Shown: piece after piece, positions 50,478 to 61,990 of the stretch | Layout: the number at the start of each line of letters is the position of its first letter | Numbering within the stretch: position 1 is the stretch's first letter | From: Stichopus chloronotus | Lineage: Eukaryota; Echinodermata; Holothuroidea; Aspidochirotida; Stichopodidae | NCBI GenBank assembly: GCA_021234535.1 | Contig: CM037830.1 | Span: 17,043,116-17,107,115, forward strand | Length of the DNA stretch: 64,000 nt | Direction: 5' to 3' | Made by a program: the position numbers and the translations under genes | The notes under the pieces: generated by a model | Databases searched by the model: none | Seen by the model: only the letters and a program-made list of their open reading frames with translations | What the model was told of the DNA's origin: nothing

Positions 50478-52371
50478 GAAAGTCTCGTCCTGCACGCCCT
50501 CCAGTTCCACAAAAGAGACCAACGAAGCCTCCCAAACCAGTGAAGGCAACCAAACCTGTACCAAATGAAACTGCAAGTGGAGTTGAGGACAGAGTTACTG
50601 TAAAGGAACCCAATCACACTAAGCCACTAACTGAATCGTCAAACGGACCACCTGTCACACCTCCCAAACCCAAGCCACCTCCAGTAAAACCTGGTGGCAA
50701 AGCAGCCAGCACTGATAATGTTGTAAGTGAAAATCCAGAAATTGAGAAACCGACCACACCAGAGATCTGTGAGGACAAAGTTGATGGAGATTTGAAAGAG
50801 ACACCCCAACATTTAACAGACAGTAACAAATCTGTAGAGGATACAAACGGACAAGGAGTGGTGGGTACTCCCAACTCTGGTTCTCCTAGGATACCACCAA
50901 GGAGACCTAAGACACCCAGAAATGAACAGAGTGAGGATGTCGGTCATCTAAGGGATGCAGTAACTTCACCTTTACCTGGTGGCAATAATTCTCTGCCAAA
51001 TTTGGCGGCTGTGTCAAGAAGTTCTTCTTCTTGCTCGAACAGTGGGGAGAGGCCGCAAACTAGGCCCAAACCCCCTCGAAAAAAACCACCACCACCAGCA
51101 GACAAAGTTCTTGCCAGTATCACTTCTGAAACGCAAAATGGGGAGACACCAGCTGAGGAGCGGTCCTCAAGTTTATCAGATGGTGTAAATGAAGTTGACT
51201 CAGAAAAATCGTCAGTGGTGGCACAGGAGAACATAAGGAACATTAAACAACCAAACACAGACTCTTCAGGAACTGATGTTGGCAAGAAAACTCCGGTGAA
51301 GTCAAAACCAAATAGACCACCCCCTCCCCTCAAACGTCCATCTCAACTCTCTAGTACGTCTGAAAGTGTTGACATTCCTACCAAAAGAGACGATCAAGTG
51401 CCAAAGGTTAAACCCAAACCAGTAGTCATCAAGCCAAAGCCCTCCAAACCTGTCAGATTGACCCCAGGAGGTGATGCTGTCCCCGGTAATGTTGGAAATG
51501 CAGTAAAGCAAGAGCCTTTTACAAAGCAACAGGAAGCAGTAGCAAAAAAGGAGGAAAAGGTAACTGTAAATTCTAGCTCTTCAAAGACTGCATCACAACC
51601 TCTTCCCCCTCCAAGAAGGAAAAGGTTATCATTGATAGGAATGGAGAGCCAAGAAGGTGAAAATGTGGATGGAGAGCCTTTAAAGGAGGCTGAGACAGAG
51701 AAAACTGAAAAAGATAAGCCCACACGACCTGCTCCTGTCCTTTCAAAAAGTGCCAAAAGGTCGTCTAATGGCACTATTTTTGCAGTCATCGGGGAGTCAA
51801 AATCACCAAATGTCAAGGATGCTGAGAGTAATGGGAATGCCCCTGACATAATTGCCAATAATGAAGGAATGTCAGAGAATCCTGTAAATAAGATGGATTT
51901 GAAACCAAAGAGGGTGGCACCTGCAAAGCCACCTCCTCCAAGTCCACAGGCTTTGATGAAACAAAAGTCAATGAAGGAATCACCCAGCCCATCTCCCTCC
52001 GGGAAACCTCAAGAGGGCAGTCCACGGAGGACGCCGACCCACAGGCCTCAAGCTCCGCCACCACCGGTGCCGAAAGTAAAGAAACCAGACCCGCTGGAAA
52101 AGGGGAGTACCAAAACGCCACCGAAGAGACCACAGCCTCCTGACCTCGCAAGTATCAAGAAAGGGATCAAGGGTGATGCTTCAAAGTTAAAATCCCCTTC
52201 AGAGGAAATTAAACACCAGGAGGGAGAGGATGTAACTGCAGAGGAAAAGGTGGAAGAGGATGTTACATCTCCTCCCCCGCGTGATGATGGCCAAGATTCA
52301 GATGTTTTCAGTACAGATACTTCTGCAGCCGAAGATAGGGTTTCTGGAGAAAGCAAGGAAGAACCTTTCAG
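50478..52371 (+). CDS. Large internal exon of a proline-rich, SH3-ligand-dense protein
   Basis: This is the only long, unambiguous coding block. The open frame runs 1.92 kb, but the first codons lie in intron: a good acceptor (pyrimidine-rich stretch ending tttacag) precedes 50478, and the exon ends CAG|GTAATT at 52371/52372. No ATG opens the frame. The exon starts in phase 1 and ends in phase 2, so coding exons must lie on both sides. The ~631 residues are low-complexity, rich in P, K, S, T and E, with repeated basic polyproline clusters: RPARPPVPQKRP near residue 12, PRIPPRRPKTPR near 145, RKKPPPP near 209, RPPPPLKRP near 287, PLPPPRRKR near 382 and APPPPVPKVKKP near 533. Such clusters are class I/II SH3 ligands, and PxxxPR-type sites resemble CIN85/CD2AP targets. 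The last ~60 residues are acidic. No folded domain, signal peptide or membrane segment is visible. The likely role is a cytoplasmic scaffold or the linker of a multidomain signalling protein; the family is not identifiable from this exon alone. Confidence 0.88.
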
Positions 52372-52444
52372 GTAATTTTCAATCAGTTCTCGTTCTTCTA
52401 GTACTTTGTAAGCTGCAAGTAGCAACTACAAGTTTATATGTGGA

Positions 52445-53130
52445 GGGGTCATTTTTCCAAATTTAAATTATAGGTCTTTATTCCACAGGGTCACTTATCC
52501 ATAGGGTTGTTTTTCTGAAGAGTTGTTATTCCGAATTCATCAAGAGGGGTGTTACTCTGAAGGGTCATTTTTCCAAAGGGTTTTTATTCCCAGTCAAACA
52601 TTAGGGTCAATATTGTGAATCGGACATAACGGTCAGTACTCGGAAGGGTAGTTATTCCGAATCGAAGGTAGGGGTCAATATCCCGAAGAGCCATTTTTCT
52701 GAAGGGTCAAAAAGAAAGAATGAGATGTCATGTTTTATAAATATTCTGTTACTTCAGGATTATGGAAAGTTGACGAGGGTAGCTGTCTACCATTTTATCT
52801 CCATCTCTATGCCTGTTGCACATAAATGCGAGTCATTTCCATATCAAAATGCTTGCCCTGCCTGTAAACCTTAGAACAAGAAAAAGAAACTCTTCACACT
52901 GTTATGAACTTGAAGTAACTGCCCTTTAACTCATTTCCCCAAATAAGGAATTTCCACGGTTTTGGAATAATTACTCTTTGTTGTTCGATTTGGAATAACA
53001 ACCCTATGGAATAATGATCTTAGATGCTTAATTTGGAATGACTACTCTTCGGAAAAATGGTACTTTGGAATGATGACCTGTATGTAAAAGTCAGAATAAC
53101 TGCCCTTCAGAAAAATGAACCTTCGGAATA
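52445..53130. repeat. Foldback with 16-bp arm units, second copy
   Basis: Left arm 52445-52710: GAAGGGTCATTTTTCC and AAAGGGTTTTTATTCC in tandem, exactly 16 bp each. Right arm 52915-53130: inverted units such as TTGGAATAACAACCC and TTCGGAATAATTAGC. A ~200-bp unrelated spacer separates them. It begins about 75 bp after the proline-rich exon. Confidence 0.65.
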
Positions 53131-54031
53131 ATTAGCAGATCCCACATTTCAGACATTACACAATAGAGATACACCAGGGAGGCTAAAGTAGATGGCTATC
53201 TGCAAAACAAACTTAAATGAAGTGAAATGAAATAGTCTAACCATTAAAGTTTATTCGTGTGGTATTGATATTTTGTGAAAAAAACCTCAATGCACACAGT
53301 GAAACAAAAGAGATTGAATTGGCCAAATTGCACACTTGTTTCGTTCTACTTCGCAAAATATCATTAGCATGGCAGGATATTGATACTTTGCAAAACGAAG
53401 TGAAGCCAAAAAAAAAAGAGAGATGTTTCTCTGAATACGTGAATGAAAATTTACCCTACAAATCTGGTTTATTTGGTTTACGCTCATGAGTATGTTGGAT
53501 TACCCAGGCTCTGGTAGTTTCATGTTGATGGTACGATACGGCGTATACATTTAAACATTGAAAACCACAGAAGTTGGTAATTTTCGTATCTACAGATAGA
53601 TCACAACACATGCAATAGAAAATGTCACTTTGGACATCACTTATAGGTGTTAGAAGGAGAATGCAATTTTTACACTTCTGTGGAAATACCCTTGTGAACG
53701 AAAAATACTGCAAAATTCACAGCCCGATTTTGATGACGTCACAGAATGGAGAGCATATACTTGAGAGCTAAATCAAACTATGTTGAGTGCATATATGCCT
53801 ATACTGTGTATGACAGTGAAATTTAACTTTCTGCTGGTCCGAAAAAAAAAAAAAAAACATAATTCACCTGTTAGATTTTACAAGTTTGCCTGGAGACTTG
53901 ACATTAATTTGCCTTTAAAAGTTCAGCAATAATGCTGAAGTGTTTGGAATGCAAAAAGAAGAGTTGTACTGGGAAAGAAAATGGCATTAGATACATGGGG
54001 TAGTGACACAGCACAGATATGCCTGTTTCAG

Positions 54032-54226
54032 GGTGATTCTTCCGACTTCAGAAATCCTGTATGGATTCCATCTGAAGAAAACAGAAGTTTGATGCAAAAG
54101 ATAGAGGGCAGCATCTACAGCGTTCACTTCACCCAGGAATATTTTGGCAAGCACGATATGCCACAATCGTATTCCAATGAGGAATCAGAACTTGAGCGCC
54201 CTGTCAAAAATGGGGTACTGTCCTAA
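54032..54226 (+). CDS. Candidate exon or coding relic, 64 codons
   Basis: After a plausible acceptor (tatgcctgtttcag) the plus strand is open in phase 0 to TAA at 54224-54226. It reads DSSDFRNPVWIPSEENRSLM, then QKIEGSIYSVHFTQEYFGKH. Composition is protein-like. The phase does not match the phase-2 end of the proline-rich exon at 52371, so it cannot follow that exon directly. A second strong acceptor lies at 54353 (tctttctgtatttccag), followed by 26 open codons. Not recognised. Confidence 0.28.
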   Translation, partial: GDSSDFRNPVWIPSEENRSLMQKIEGSIYSVHFTQEYFGKHDMPQSYSNEESELERPVKNGVLS

Positions 54227-54889
54227 GACATGGCAAACCAAATTTGGTGTATTCCATAGACCCGTACATCACCTACAGTATTGTGCCGCATGTCCAAGCT
54301 GATTCACCACCATCAGGGACTACTAATTTGGGCTGTCTTTCTGTATTTCCAGGACTTGGAGACTGGCTTTGCCTTGCACTGGATGCCAGCAGGCAGAGGC
54401 AGTTTTGCAAAATAACACCTAATGTTTTGCACTAACACTGGGCCATTTAATTGTTAATAATGTTGTTGGGAAAGACCAAGTACCACATAGGCAAGATGTG
54501 TCAAAAGGTTACTTTGTTGAATTATATAGTCCATACAGAAAATTTCAATACAGAAAACATTGGCTAACAATGGCTATTGTTATGAGACACTAGACAATTT
54601 TGTAGTGACTACCAAAGTCCAACTTAAAAAAGACATTTGCTATTGCTGCTAGCTTTGCACTGGCTATAATGGCTAATGCGTACTGTATACCGCAGCAACA
54701 CTGCTTAAAACACCCAGTTTTGAGGGGGCTTCAGTGACTTTTTATTGAAGCCCCCCATTCATGTGCTTGGCCTCCCTTTAAGCAAAACTACAGCTATGCC
54801 CCTGGATTATATGCCCCTTCTCTGATGTGAATGCTTCCCAGTGCTAGGTTATTCCCTACCAATGCCATGATCAAAGTTAGGTTACAGAC

Positions 54890-55800
54890 TAAGAGATCAA
54901 AGGCCGAATAGACCAAAGACCAGCATGACTGAAGACCTACAAGACCAAAAGTCTTGCAATACTGAACGCCCATCAGATTGAAAGTTAGTGATGATCACGC
55001 CACCAAGCTGAGGACTAGTGGCAGTGTCAGGCATACCAAAAGGGACCAAACTCCCTCACTGAGTGAGGGAATGGGCCATAACCACTTCTCATCCCTGAGA
55101 CACATTGGAGGTTTAATGACATCATAACATGATCACCTAAAAGTTCTTGCTTAAAGAAAAGAAGTTTTCAAACATCAGGGTTTTATATACAGAAACTTGA
55201 TGGGTAAGTTGTGAAAAACTGAAAATTTCTCGAGGTATTTTGTCAGGTGATCTAGCAGATTTTCTCCATCATTCGTACAACAGTACGTGACTTGATACTA
55301 AACCAAAATATTTGAACATTTAACGACATGCCTATTGAGTTACAGCCATTTAGAGTTTGGATGTTATTGCTCAAAACAATTTCCTTTCCTTTTGTTTATT
55401 TTCATTGCTTCAAAATAATATATCAATTAACAGCAGGTACTCCCTCACCTCATAAAACCTACGCCTTACCGTATTGATCATGGTCTAGCATCTGGCAATT
55501 TTGTGTGTGTGTGCGTGTATCTGGCCACAGCCCTTCCGTAATAATATTAGTAATATTGATTAAAATTTACAACATTTGGTGGTTATCATTCACTCCTGTT
55601 GTAAGTTTCAGTTTTGCAAGATTTTGTGACGGTCTCGGAGACCCTCATTCACTTTTGGTCTGGCAAGCCCATCTCACTTGTGGAATTTATATGCACTTCA
55701 TTCTCGTGAACCTTTGGCCTCACAACATTTCATTTCACATTTCATGCTGATATGACGATGCACTTTTGGTCTCGCATGCCTTCAGTCTGGTGGGCCTTAA
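54890..55800. repeat. Foldback with GGTCTCG-type arm units
   Basis: Left arm near 54890-54985 carries AGACCAAAG/AGACCTAC units; right arm near 55630-55800 carries TTTTGGTCTGGCAAGC and TTTTGGTCTCGCATGC, each 16 bp. The spacer has a TCCCTCACTGAGTGAGGGA palindrome near 55052 and a GTACTCCCTCACCT motif at 55438. Confidence 0.5.
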
Positions 55801-55989
55801 CTAAATGGGCAAGATGCATGTATATAAGAAGAGCAAATCAGTTACCCCAACCTGATTTCTGTTTTAAACAACGTAAGTTTCCTTCATTGATTTTATTTGT
55901 CTCCCACAACTGTTACAATTCTGTTTCAATTTGCCATACACTGTATCCTACCTAACCTATCACAGCCCCACCCATTTCTTCCCAGGATG

Positions 55990-56235
55990 CACATCTCGGT
56001 TTGAGAAGTTCGTAGTCCAATAAATTCTCAGTCGAAAAAGTTTTAGTCCAACAGTTTTTCAGTGTGACAAGATTTCAGTGTGGAAATGAACTGAAAAATT
56101 GTATTTTTAGGCTGAAAGCATGTACTTTACAGTTGGACTGAAACTGAATTGGACTTAAAACTTGTTTTTTCGGACTAAAAATGGGTATACATTTTGCATT
56201 TAGACCGAAAACCTTTTGGACTGAAAACCACGTAC
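55990..56235. repeat. Foldback with TTTTCAGT-type 16-bp arm units
   Basis: Left arm units AACAGTTTTTCAGTGT and GACAAGATTTCAGTGT are 16 bp each; the right arm reads GTTGGACTGAAACTGA and ATTGGACTTAAAACTT in inverse sense. Its sequence differs from the neighbouring foldbacks but its period is the same. Confidence 0.55.
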
Positions 56236-56829
56236 CCTTTTCTCCTGCCTTCGAACCTTCGATTTATGCATTGCTGCTAGACAGGTTTCGATTCACAGCC
56301 ATTAGCACAGCAAGCAAGCTATTCTGAGCATTTTGTCTGTGATTGTAACACATGAAATGGTTGTACTGCCCCAGATGATGTGGCTCAAGGACACTGGTCA
56401 TTGCCAATATAAATGCCTCAACCTCAGTACTGATAGGAGGAAGGAAATGGTCATCAAGCCACTGTGGAAGTAAAGGAAGCCTTGTCGCAAGGTGTATAGC
56501 GTGAGAAGATAACCCCTACTCCCATTGTCTTGGACAGTAACTGTAAGCAGGATAGGTGATACCATGATGGAAAACATTAGTAGAGGTATAAAGATTTTAA
56601 CTGATAAACAGGGTCTCCCAAACAGGAAGTCACCTGAACAACACCGCTACTTGTAGGAATTGGCACTGCTGGTCATGGGTACATGTTTTAAAATCTGAAA
56701 TGTTTTCAGTTTTAAAACCATAGGCCCACACATTTTCAATCTGAAATAAATGTGTTTCTAGTGTCACAAGTTTTCAGTCACAGTTTTCAAATACCAGCAG
56801 TCTCATGTCAGTTCATATCCACCTTCGCT

Positions 56830-56900
56830 CTGATGGACCGATCCAGCTTCGGTCTTACGGACCTTCGGTTGGACCTTGGGTCTCATTGGGACACCCCTGC
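56830..56900 (+). repeat. Isolated run of TTCGGTCTTACGGACC-type units
   Basis: Three or four GGACC/TTCGGTC units in tandem, of the same type as the foldback arms at 55630 and 58865, with no obvious opposite arm nearby. Confidence 0.45.
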
Positions 56901-56904
56901 CTGT

Positions 56905-57275
56905 TGCAGGCAAGGGTTTTACACCAAAACTGAAAGGTGCTACAGTTTTGTAACTCGTAGGGCTACGTGAGTCACTGCGGTCCAAAATTATTCTGTGATA
57001 AAAAAAAAATGTAACTTAGCCTTGATTGCTGTGGAATTTCGTTGAAGGGTTGATATGTAAATGTACCAGGGAAAAAATTTGTACTCTAGTAAAGTTACAT
57101 TATTTCACATGCTACTGTAGCACGTGTAAATACACGCAAGTAGGCACAGAATTGTTGTTCACAGATTTTCAATAGAGGGGACAGCCACCTGCAAAATGCA
57201 TACATAATTGTGAAGCGATCGTGGTGGAAGCTGGGCAGGAGCTTGAGGGAATGACAATTGTTAATAATTGATATA
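56905..57275. other. Non-coding stretch
   Basis: No supportable feature. Confidence 0.4.
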
Positions 57276-57280
57276 CTGAA

Positions 57281-58234
57281 AGGGAATTTAAAATATATAA
57301 AATATGGATATAAAATGATAGATTACTCAAAATAGAGAAGAAAGCCTTCTTTTAAAGCAATAAGTTTCTCACAGCTAGAAATTCAGTTATTTGTTACTCA
57401 AAAATAATTTGTCCACTCAAACTTCCCCAAATTCAAATGATGCATATTCTGTTGCACATCACACACATAATCTTTTGAGGAGATGAAGCTTTTGTAGATG
57501 TTAATGGATCAGACTGAATGGTTTAAAGTGATTGCGTGTGTGCCGAAAAACCAAAAAGATAATATTATGTTTGATCTTAAATTTTTCTTTATTTTTAAAT
57601 GTACAAGGGAGGTTGTACATGAACGGACTATGTCTTTCAATGAAGGAATTAAACTACTTCAAAAAGCAGTGGGATTTGCATAAAAACACATAAAAAACAG
57701 AAATCATATTGAAAAATTAACGGTTCTTAGTATAATTGCCTACGTAATGAATATGCAACAGTACAGGTCTCACTAGTGTATCAAAAACATACTATTCAAG
57801 TCGATCTCTCCTTGGTAGGTATGGGGAATTGTAGCATTTGGTGAAAGGAAACACTGAATTCACAATTAACCTACGAACTGAACACAACCTTGCCCACGGC
57901 ATCAGTGATCCTGAGTTGTACCTGAATTTTTAATGCTAGTATACTTCCCAATGGCTTGCTCAAAGAAGCACACTGTTGATTTGACTGAAAACTGTCAACC
58001 ACTACATTATCGTATCCTACACCTTTTGTCGTTATGTTAGAAGAATTTGAAATCATATGGCAAAATTAACCAACTGAAACCTATTTATTTTCCCAGATTG
58101 TCTGAATGGTGTTAAATTAATGAGATGAAATTTCAATGTTTTTCCTTTTTGCCTACACAAGCAATCACTTCAACAGAGTTTAAAGATATTTTTTTGTATT
58201 CCATGTTGGTATATTCTAAACACCCCATTTCCCT
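57281..58234. mobile_element. TTAA element family A with family B nested inside
   Basis: Outer family-A element: left end AGGGAATTT (diverged), right end ATTTCCCT followed by TTAA at 58235-58238. Its body matches the other A copies up to 57526 and resumes at 58174, interrupted by the 643-bp B element at 57527-58169. Confidence 0.82.
57527..58169. mobile_element. TTAA element family B, copy 2 (nested)
   Basis: Inverted ends AGTGATTGCGTG and CAAGCAATCACT. Left flank TTAA (57523-57526), right flank TCAA (58170-58173), a target duplication with one mutation. The intact A copies have TTAAC at this same position, so the insertion site is exactly reconstructable. About 95 per cent of blocks align by eye with the copy at 13140. 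Confidence 0.85.
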
Positions 58235-58274
58235 TTAATGATGCAAAAGGTGCCATCTGGAAACAATTTAATTT

Positions 58275-58965
58275 CAGCTATTGAGACCGAAGGTTCCAGA
58301 GACTGAAGGTCCAGGAGACCGAAGGTCCGCGAGACCGAAGGTTCTTGAGATCGACATGAAACGTGTGCTCTCTAGACCAGGAACTATAATGAATCGTGGA
58401 GAGCTGTTTATGGGGAACCACCAGTGAACTATGCCAGGGGTGGGTGTTGTGTATCTTCCAGAAGACTACTATATGACTTTTGACTTAGCATTATTGAAAA
58501 CACTGTATGCACAGATGGTCAATGATGATTGTAAAAACCGAAAAAAAAAAAGGGAAAACCAAAATTCACAGCACGTACTCCCTCACCTTTCCAACTTAAT
58601 ATGCATAAGATCAAGCATTTAACCTTGAAAAGTTTGTAAATAAAAGTACTGCAATAAAATTAAAACTTAATTCCAATTCATATTGAATTAAATGCAAAGC
58701 TTTTGCAGTTTGCATTTTCAAAAGGTAATCCACAATATTGATCAAGTACTCCCCAGTGTTAAGTCAGCCTGAAACGGGCAAAGGTTCGTGTAAAGGGAAG
58801 GTAAAAAAGTCCATCGTTAGCATTACTTCCCGTAGAGCCAGTCAGTAATGGCGTTTTCCTTTTTACCTTGGTCTTGTGAACCCGTTTTGATTTTTGGTTT
58901 TGCAAACCCTCGGTCTCATGAACTGTTTATGGTTTTCAGTCTCGTGAACCTTCGATCTTGTGGGA
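58275..58965. repeat. Foldback with (GAGACCGAAGGTYC) 16-bp arm units
   Basis: Left arm 58283-58350: four consecutive 16-bp units GAGACCGAAGGTTCCA-like. Right arm 58865-58960: CCTCGGTCTCATGAAC and related units in inverse orientation. The spacer holds GTACTCCCTCACCT at 58571, as in the foldback at 54890. Confidence 0.65.
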
Positions 58966-59779
58966 TGCCCTGCATAGTTTCTTGCTGCAATTTAAATAGC
59001 AGTAGCAGAGGTTGAGCTGAGCTTTTTTTTTGGGGGTGTTAGGAATTTGGTTAGCAGCCATTTCGTTTTTGGAGGCGATTTTTGCTCAGGGCCATCAAAC
59101 CCCCCTCCCATGGAGAAGACATTTACAAATCTCTATAAACCCATGATAGAATGGTTACCATGGAAACATTTGGGATGGATTGCTAACAACATTACAGGGT
59201 TTTCTAATTTGGTCAGGTGATCTGGGTCTTTCCCACTCTGTCTTCCATATGGTTTGTCTGTTCATAGCCTGAGAACATAAATTGAAATTTGAGATTAAGT
59301 GAAAAAACTATATTTGCCAGTTTTTCAAACACTGGTGACCCTAATTTTGTCAGAAATTTGATGCATGAATAAACTGTGTAAATGACCCAAGGAATAGCAG
59401 AATATTCATCCCAGCAAAAAAGAAAGAAGAAAAAACTACTACCATGGGAATACAATAATGTTTATCACAATTAATCCACATCCTCCCCTAAAACTCCCTA
59501 AGAAAACAGAATGTCCTTGCAGAGCAATTAACTTGATATTCATTAGAAATGAGACCATTGACTGGCAGAGGTCTTTCTTTTTATCAACCCACAAGGGGGA
59601 GGAGCATCAAGGCCAACTCAGTAGTGTGCAATATGGCATACCATGGTGAAATATCAAGGATATCAGGGAGTCAGTAGAGACTAAATCTGGCCTAGAAATA
59701 CTTGAAGAAGTAAACATGTTTTGTCCTAACCCCATATGAAAATGAACCATTCTGAATGATTTTGTTTGAAATATTACAG

Positions 59780-59901
59780 AGCTGATATTCTGCAAAGGGG
59801 AAGAAAATGAAAATACATCTATTATGAAAGTTTTGTTTGACATGTCACCTGTAGCACTGACCAGGGAGCTTGAAAACAGGCCTCTCAATGCCAAAGGGGA
59901 G
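59780..59901 (+). CDS. Candidate 40-codon exon
   Basis: Plus-strand frame between a weak acceptor (gaaatattacag) and GGGGAG|GTAAAA, phase 1 to 0. It reads FCKGEENENTSIMKVLFDMS then PVALTRELENRPLNAKGE. The frame runs on beyond the donor. The minus strand is open across the same interval, so this remains a suggestion. Confidence 0.22.
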
Positions 59902-60390
59902 GTAAAAGGATTCAGTTGGCCAAAGTATACAGTATTTTTTTTCTCTTCATCAAAATGTCATAAGAGTGGCGGTGGTATTGATATTCAACAAAACAAAACG
60001 AGAGATAGATATTTCTAATATCAAAATAATGGCTTAGATACACATCGTTTTTGTTTAACCCTTCTCAGTGTGTAGGATTCCCCAGGAGCATGCAATATGT
60101 ATGTAATTTAGTGTGATGACAGTCTTGAAGATTCAACATATAATTAGCAACCATGCGCAGGGAAGCATTACCCCCCTAGGCATGCAAGTGGGTGGTACTG
60201 ACTTCCATGCTGTAAGGTACAAACTTCACAACGATCTTGGTAACATAGTGTAAACAAGACAGATGCACTACAGTAGGCAGGTCAAGATCCTAGGGACATT
60301 ATTTTTTGGGCAGGGGCTCAGGCTTTCTGTCGCGCTTTCATTGATTCCTTAAGTCGGAACCGGGTAAAATTTCTCTTGTACTAGTTGCAC

Positions 60391-60512
60391 CCAGAAACAA
60401 CTGAATTTATAGTTTTCTAGAAACTTATTTCTTGAAAAGGTGACTTTTGTCCTGCCTTATTTTGAATAATCTGTCATTCTGTGTCCATATGTATCGGTGC
60501 TAAAGTCATGAG
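60391..60512. mobile_element. TTAA element family A, truncated fragment
   Basis: The interior block AACTGAATTTATAG, CTTATTTCTTGAAAAGG and TTATTTTGAATAATCTGTCA matches the family. The fragment stops at an oligo-T/oligo-G run (about 60510-60533) where the terminal part should be. Confidence 0.65.
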
Positions 60513-61641
60513 TTTTTTTTGGGGGGGGGGGGGGTAAAATGAGAATATTTCTCTTTAACAGTTCAACTATCTCAGCAAAACCATTTTGCTCATTTCTGGA
60601 TGTAAAACATCTGTATACTTTCTGGTCACTGTTACATCCTGACCTGATACTGTATGGTCCTGTAAACTTAGATAAATGTTGTATAAATTTTTGTACATGT
60701 AATTTAAACATCAATTCCATTACATAACATGATCTGAAACATCTAATTGCTTCTGAGAAATAACCTTGTTCTTCAGCTATCTTGGTATGTGATATGGAAT
60801 TTCTTTATCGCTTCTTTCTTCCACATTCACCAAATGCCAGAGCAAATTATTCACATCTTCTTCCTCAATCACTGTAGCTAATTAGTCAGTTCTCTGAAGG
60901 AGATAAAAACTTATAAGGTATTGCAACTGCCTTCCCTTATTGATTATGTAATCAGAAGGTTAGTCAGTTTATTAGCTTGGTACCAATGGCACAGTGTTTT
61001 GAGATACTGACCAGCACATTGATAAACTTGCCCAGCCAGCCAGCATTCAGTGCATGCATTTGCTTGACCACACAAGACAGCTAGAAAAAAAAAAATACCA
61101 TGCCTATACCTATGTACAGGCTCTTGCAGTCTTCTAGCAAAATTTTTTTTTTTAATGCAGTCTGTATGTCCATGGTACCTCCATATGTAAGCTACAATAC
61201 TGTGGCTGCTGTCTGCAGTGAGTGTTTGTCTAGTTGTGTAATGTTATGTAATATTATGTAATCCTCTGGCTTGAATAGATGATAGATAACTGACCACTAA
61301 CAATGTGGGTGGGTGTGTTTGGGCATCAGCCAGAGGCACAGTCTGATGTGGCAGTGCTGTATCACGCCATATGTTAATTGTAGTTGGTAGGGAGTGGATG
61401 TTCCACGTTGGAAGGATCTTTGTAAACTCACACACAAAGCTACAGTAGAGTACAGACCCACCCTTTTGTGAAAGCCAAGATGGTGGCAATCTGGGATTGT
61501 CCTCTTCAAGGTAGTTGAAATTTTTTTTTATTTATCCTTTTCCTTATTTTCTTTCCCTTGCTCTTTTGCTTCTAAAGCTGTTGGATTTCTTTTTACTTTC
61601 CTGATCATTTTATGGCTTTGAATATATTCAAGAGTTTTTAA

Positions 61642-61986
61642 AGGGAAATAGGGCGTTTAGAATACACCAACATGACATACAAAAGAAGTAGAGTTAGTCA
61701 TAGTTAAACCATCCAATCTCATCAATAAACACCTGCAAAAGCTTCATCTCCTTAAAACATTATGCATGTGGTGAATAACGGAAGATGCATCATTTGAATT
61801 TTGAAAAGTTTGGGTGAACAAATTAGTTTTGAGTAAGAAATAACTGAATTTCTATTAGTGAAAAGCTTATTTCTTGAAAAGAAGGCTACTGCCCTTCCTT
61901 ATTTTGAATAATCTATCATTCTACGTCTCCAAACATTGGTTTCAAAAATATGGATGTTTTCTCTCAAACAAACGCCCTATTTCCCT
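61642..61986. mobile_element. TTAA element family A, copy 5 (best preserved)
   Basis: 345 bp, perfect TTAA flanks (61638-61641, 61987-61990). Terminal repeats AGGGAAATAGGGCGTTT and AAACGCCCTATTTCCCT match exactly over at least 14 bases. This copy is the best consensus for the family and may be the most recent insertion. Confidence 0.9.
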
Positions 61987-61990
61987 TTAA

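Larger units (their letters stand above)
58970..61635. other. Mostly non-coding stretch
   Basis: Holds the weak exon candidate at 59780, the truncated family-A fragment and oligo-T/oligo-G runs at 59022 and 60510. Confidence 0.4.

Noticed and set aside
50614..52425. Several minus-strand frames of 60-154 codons
   Set aside because: Shadows of the proline-rich exon on the opposite strand.
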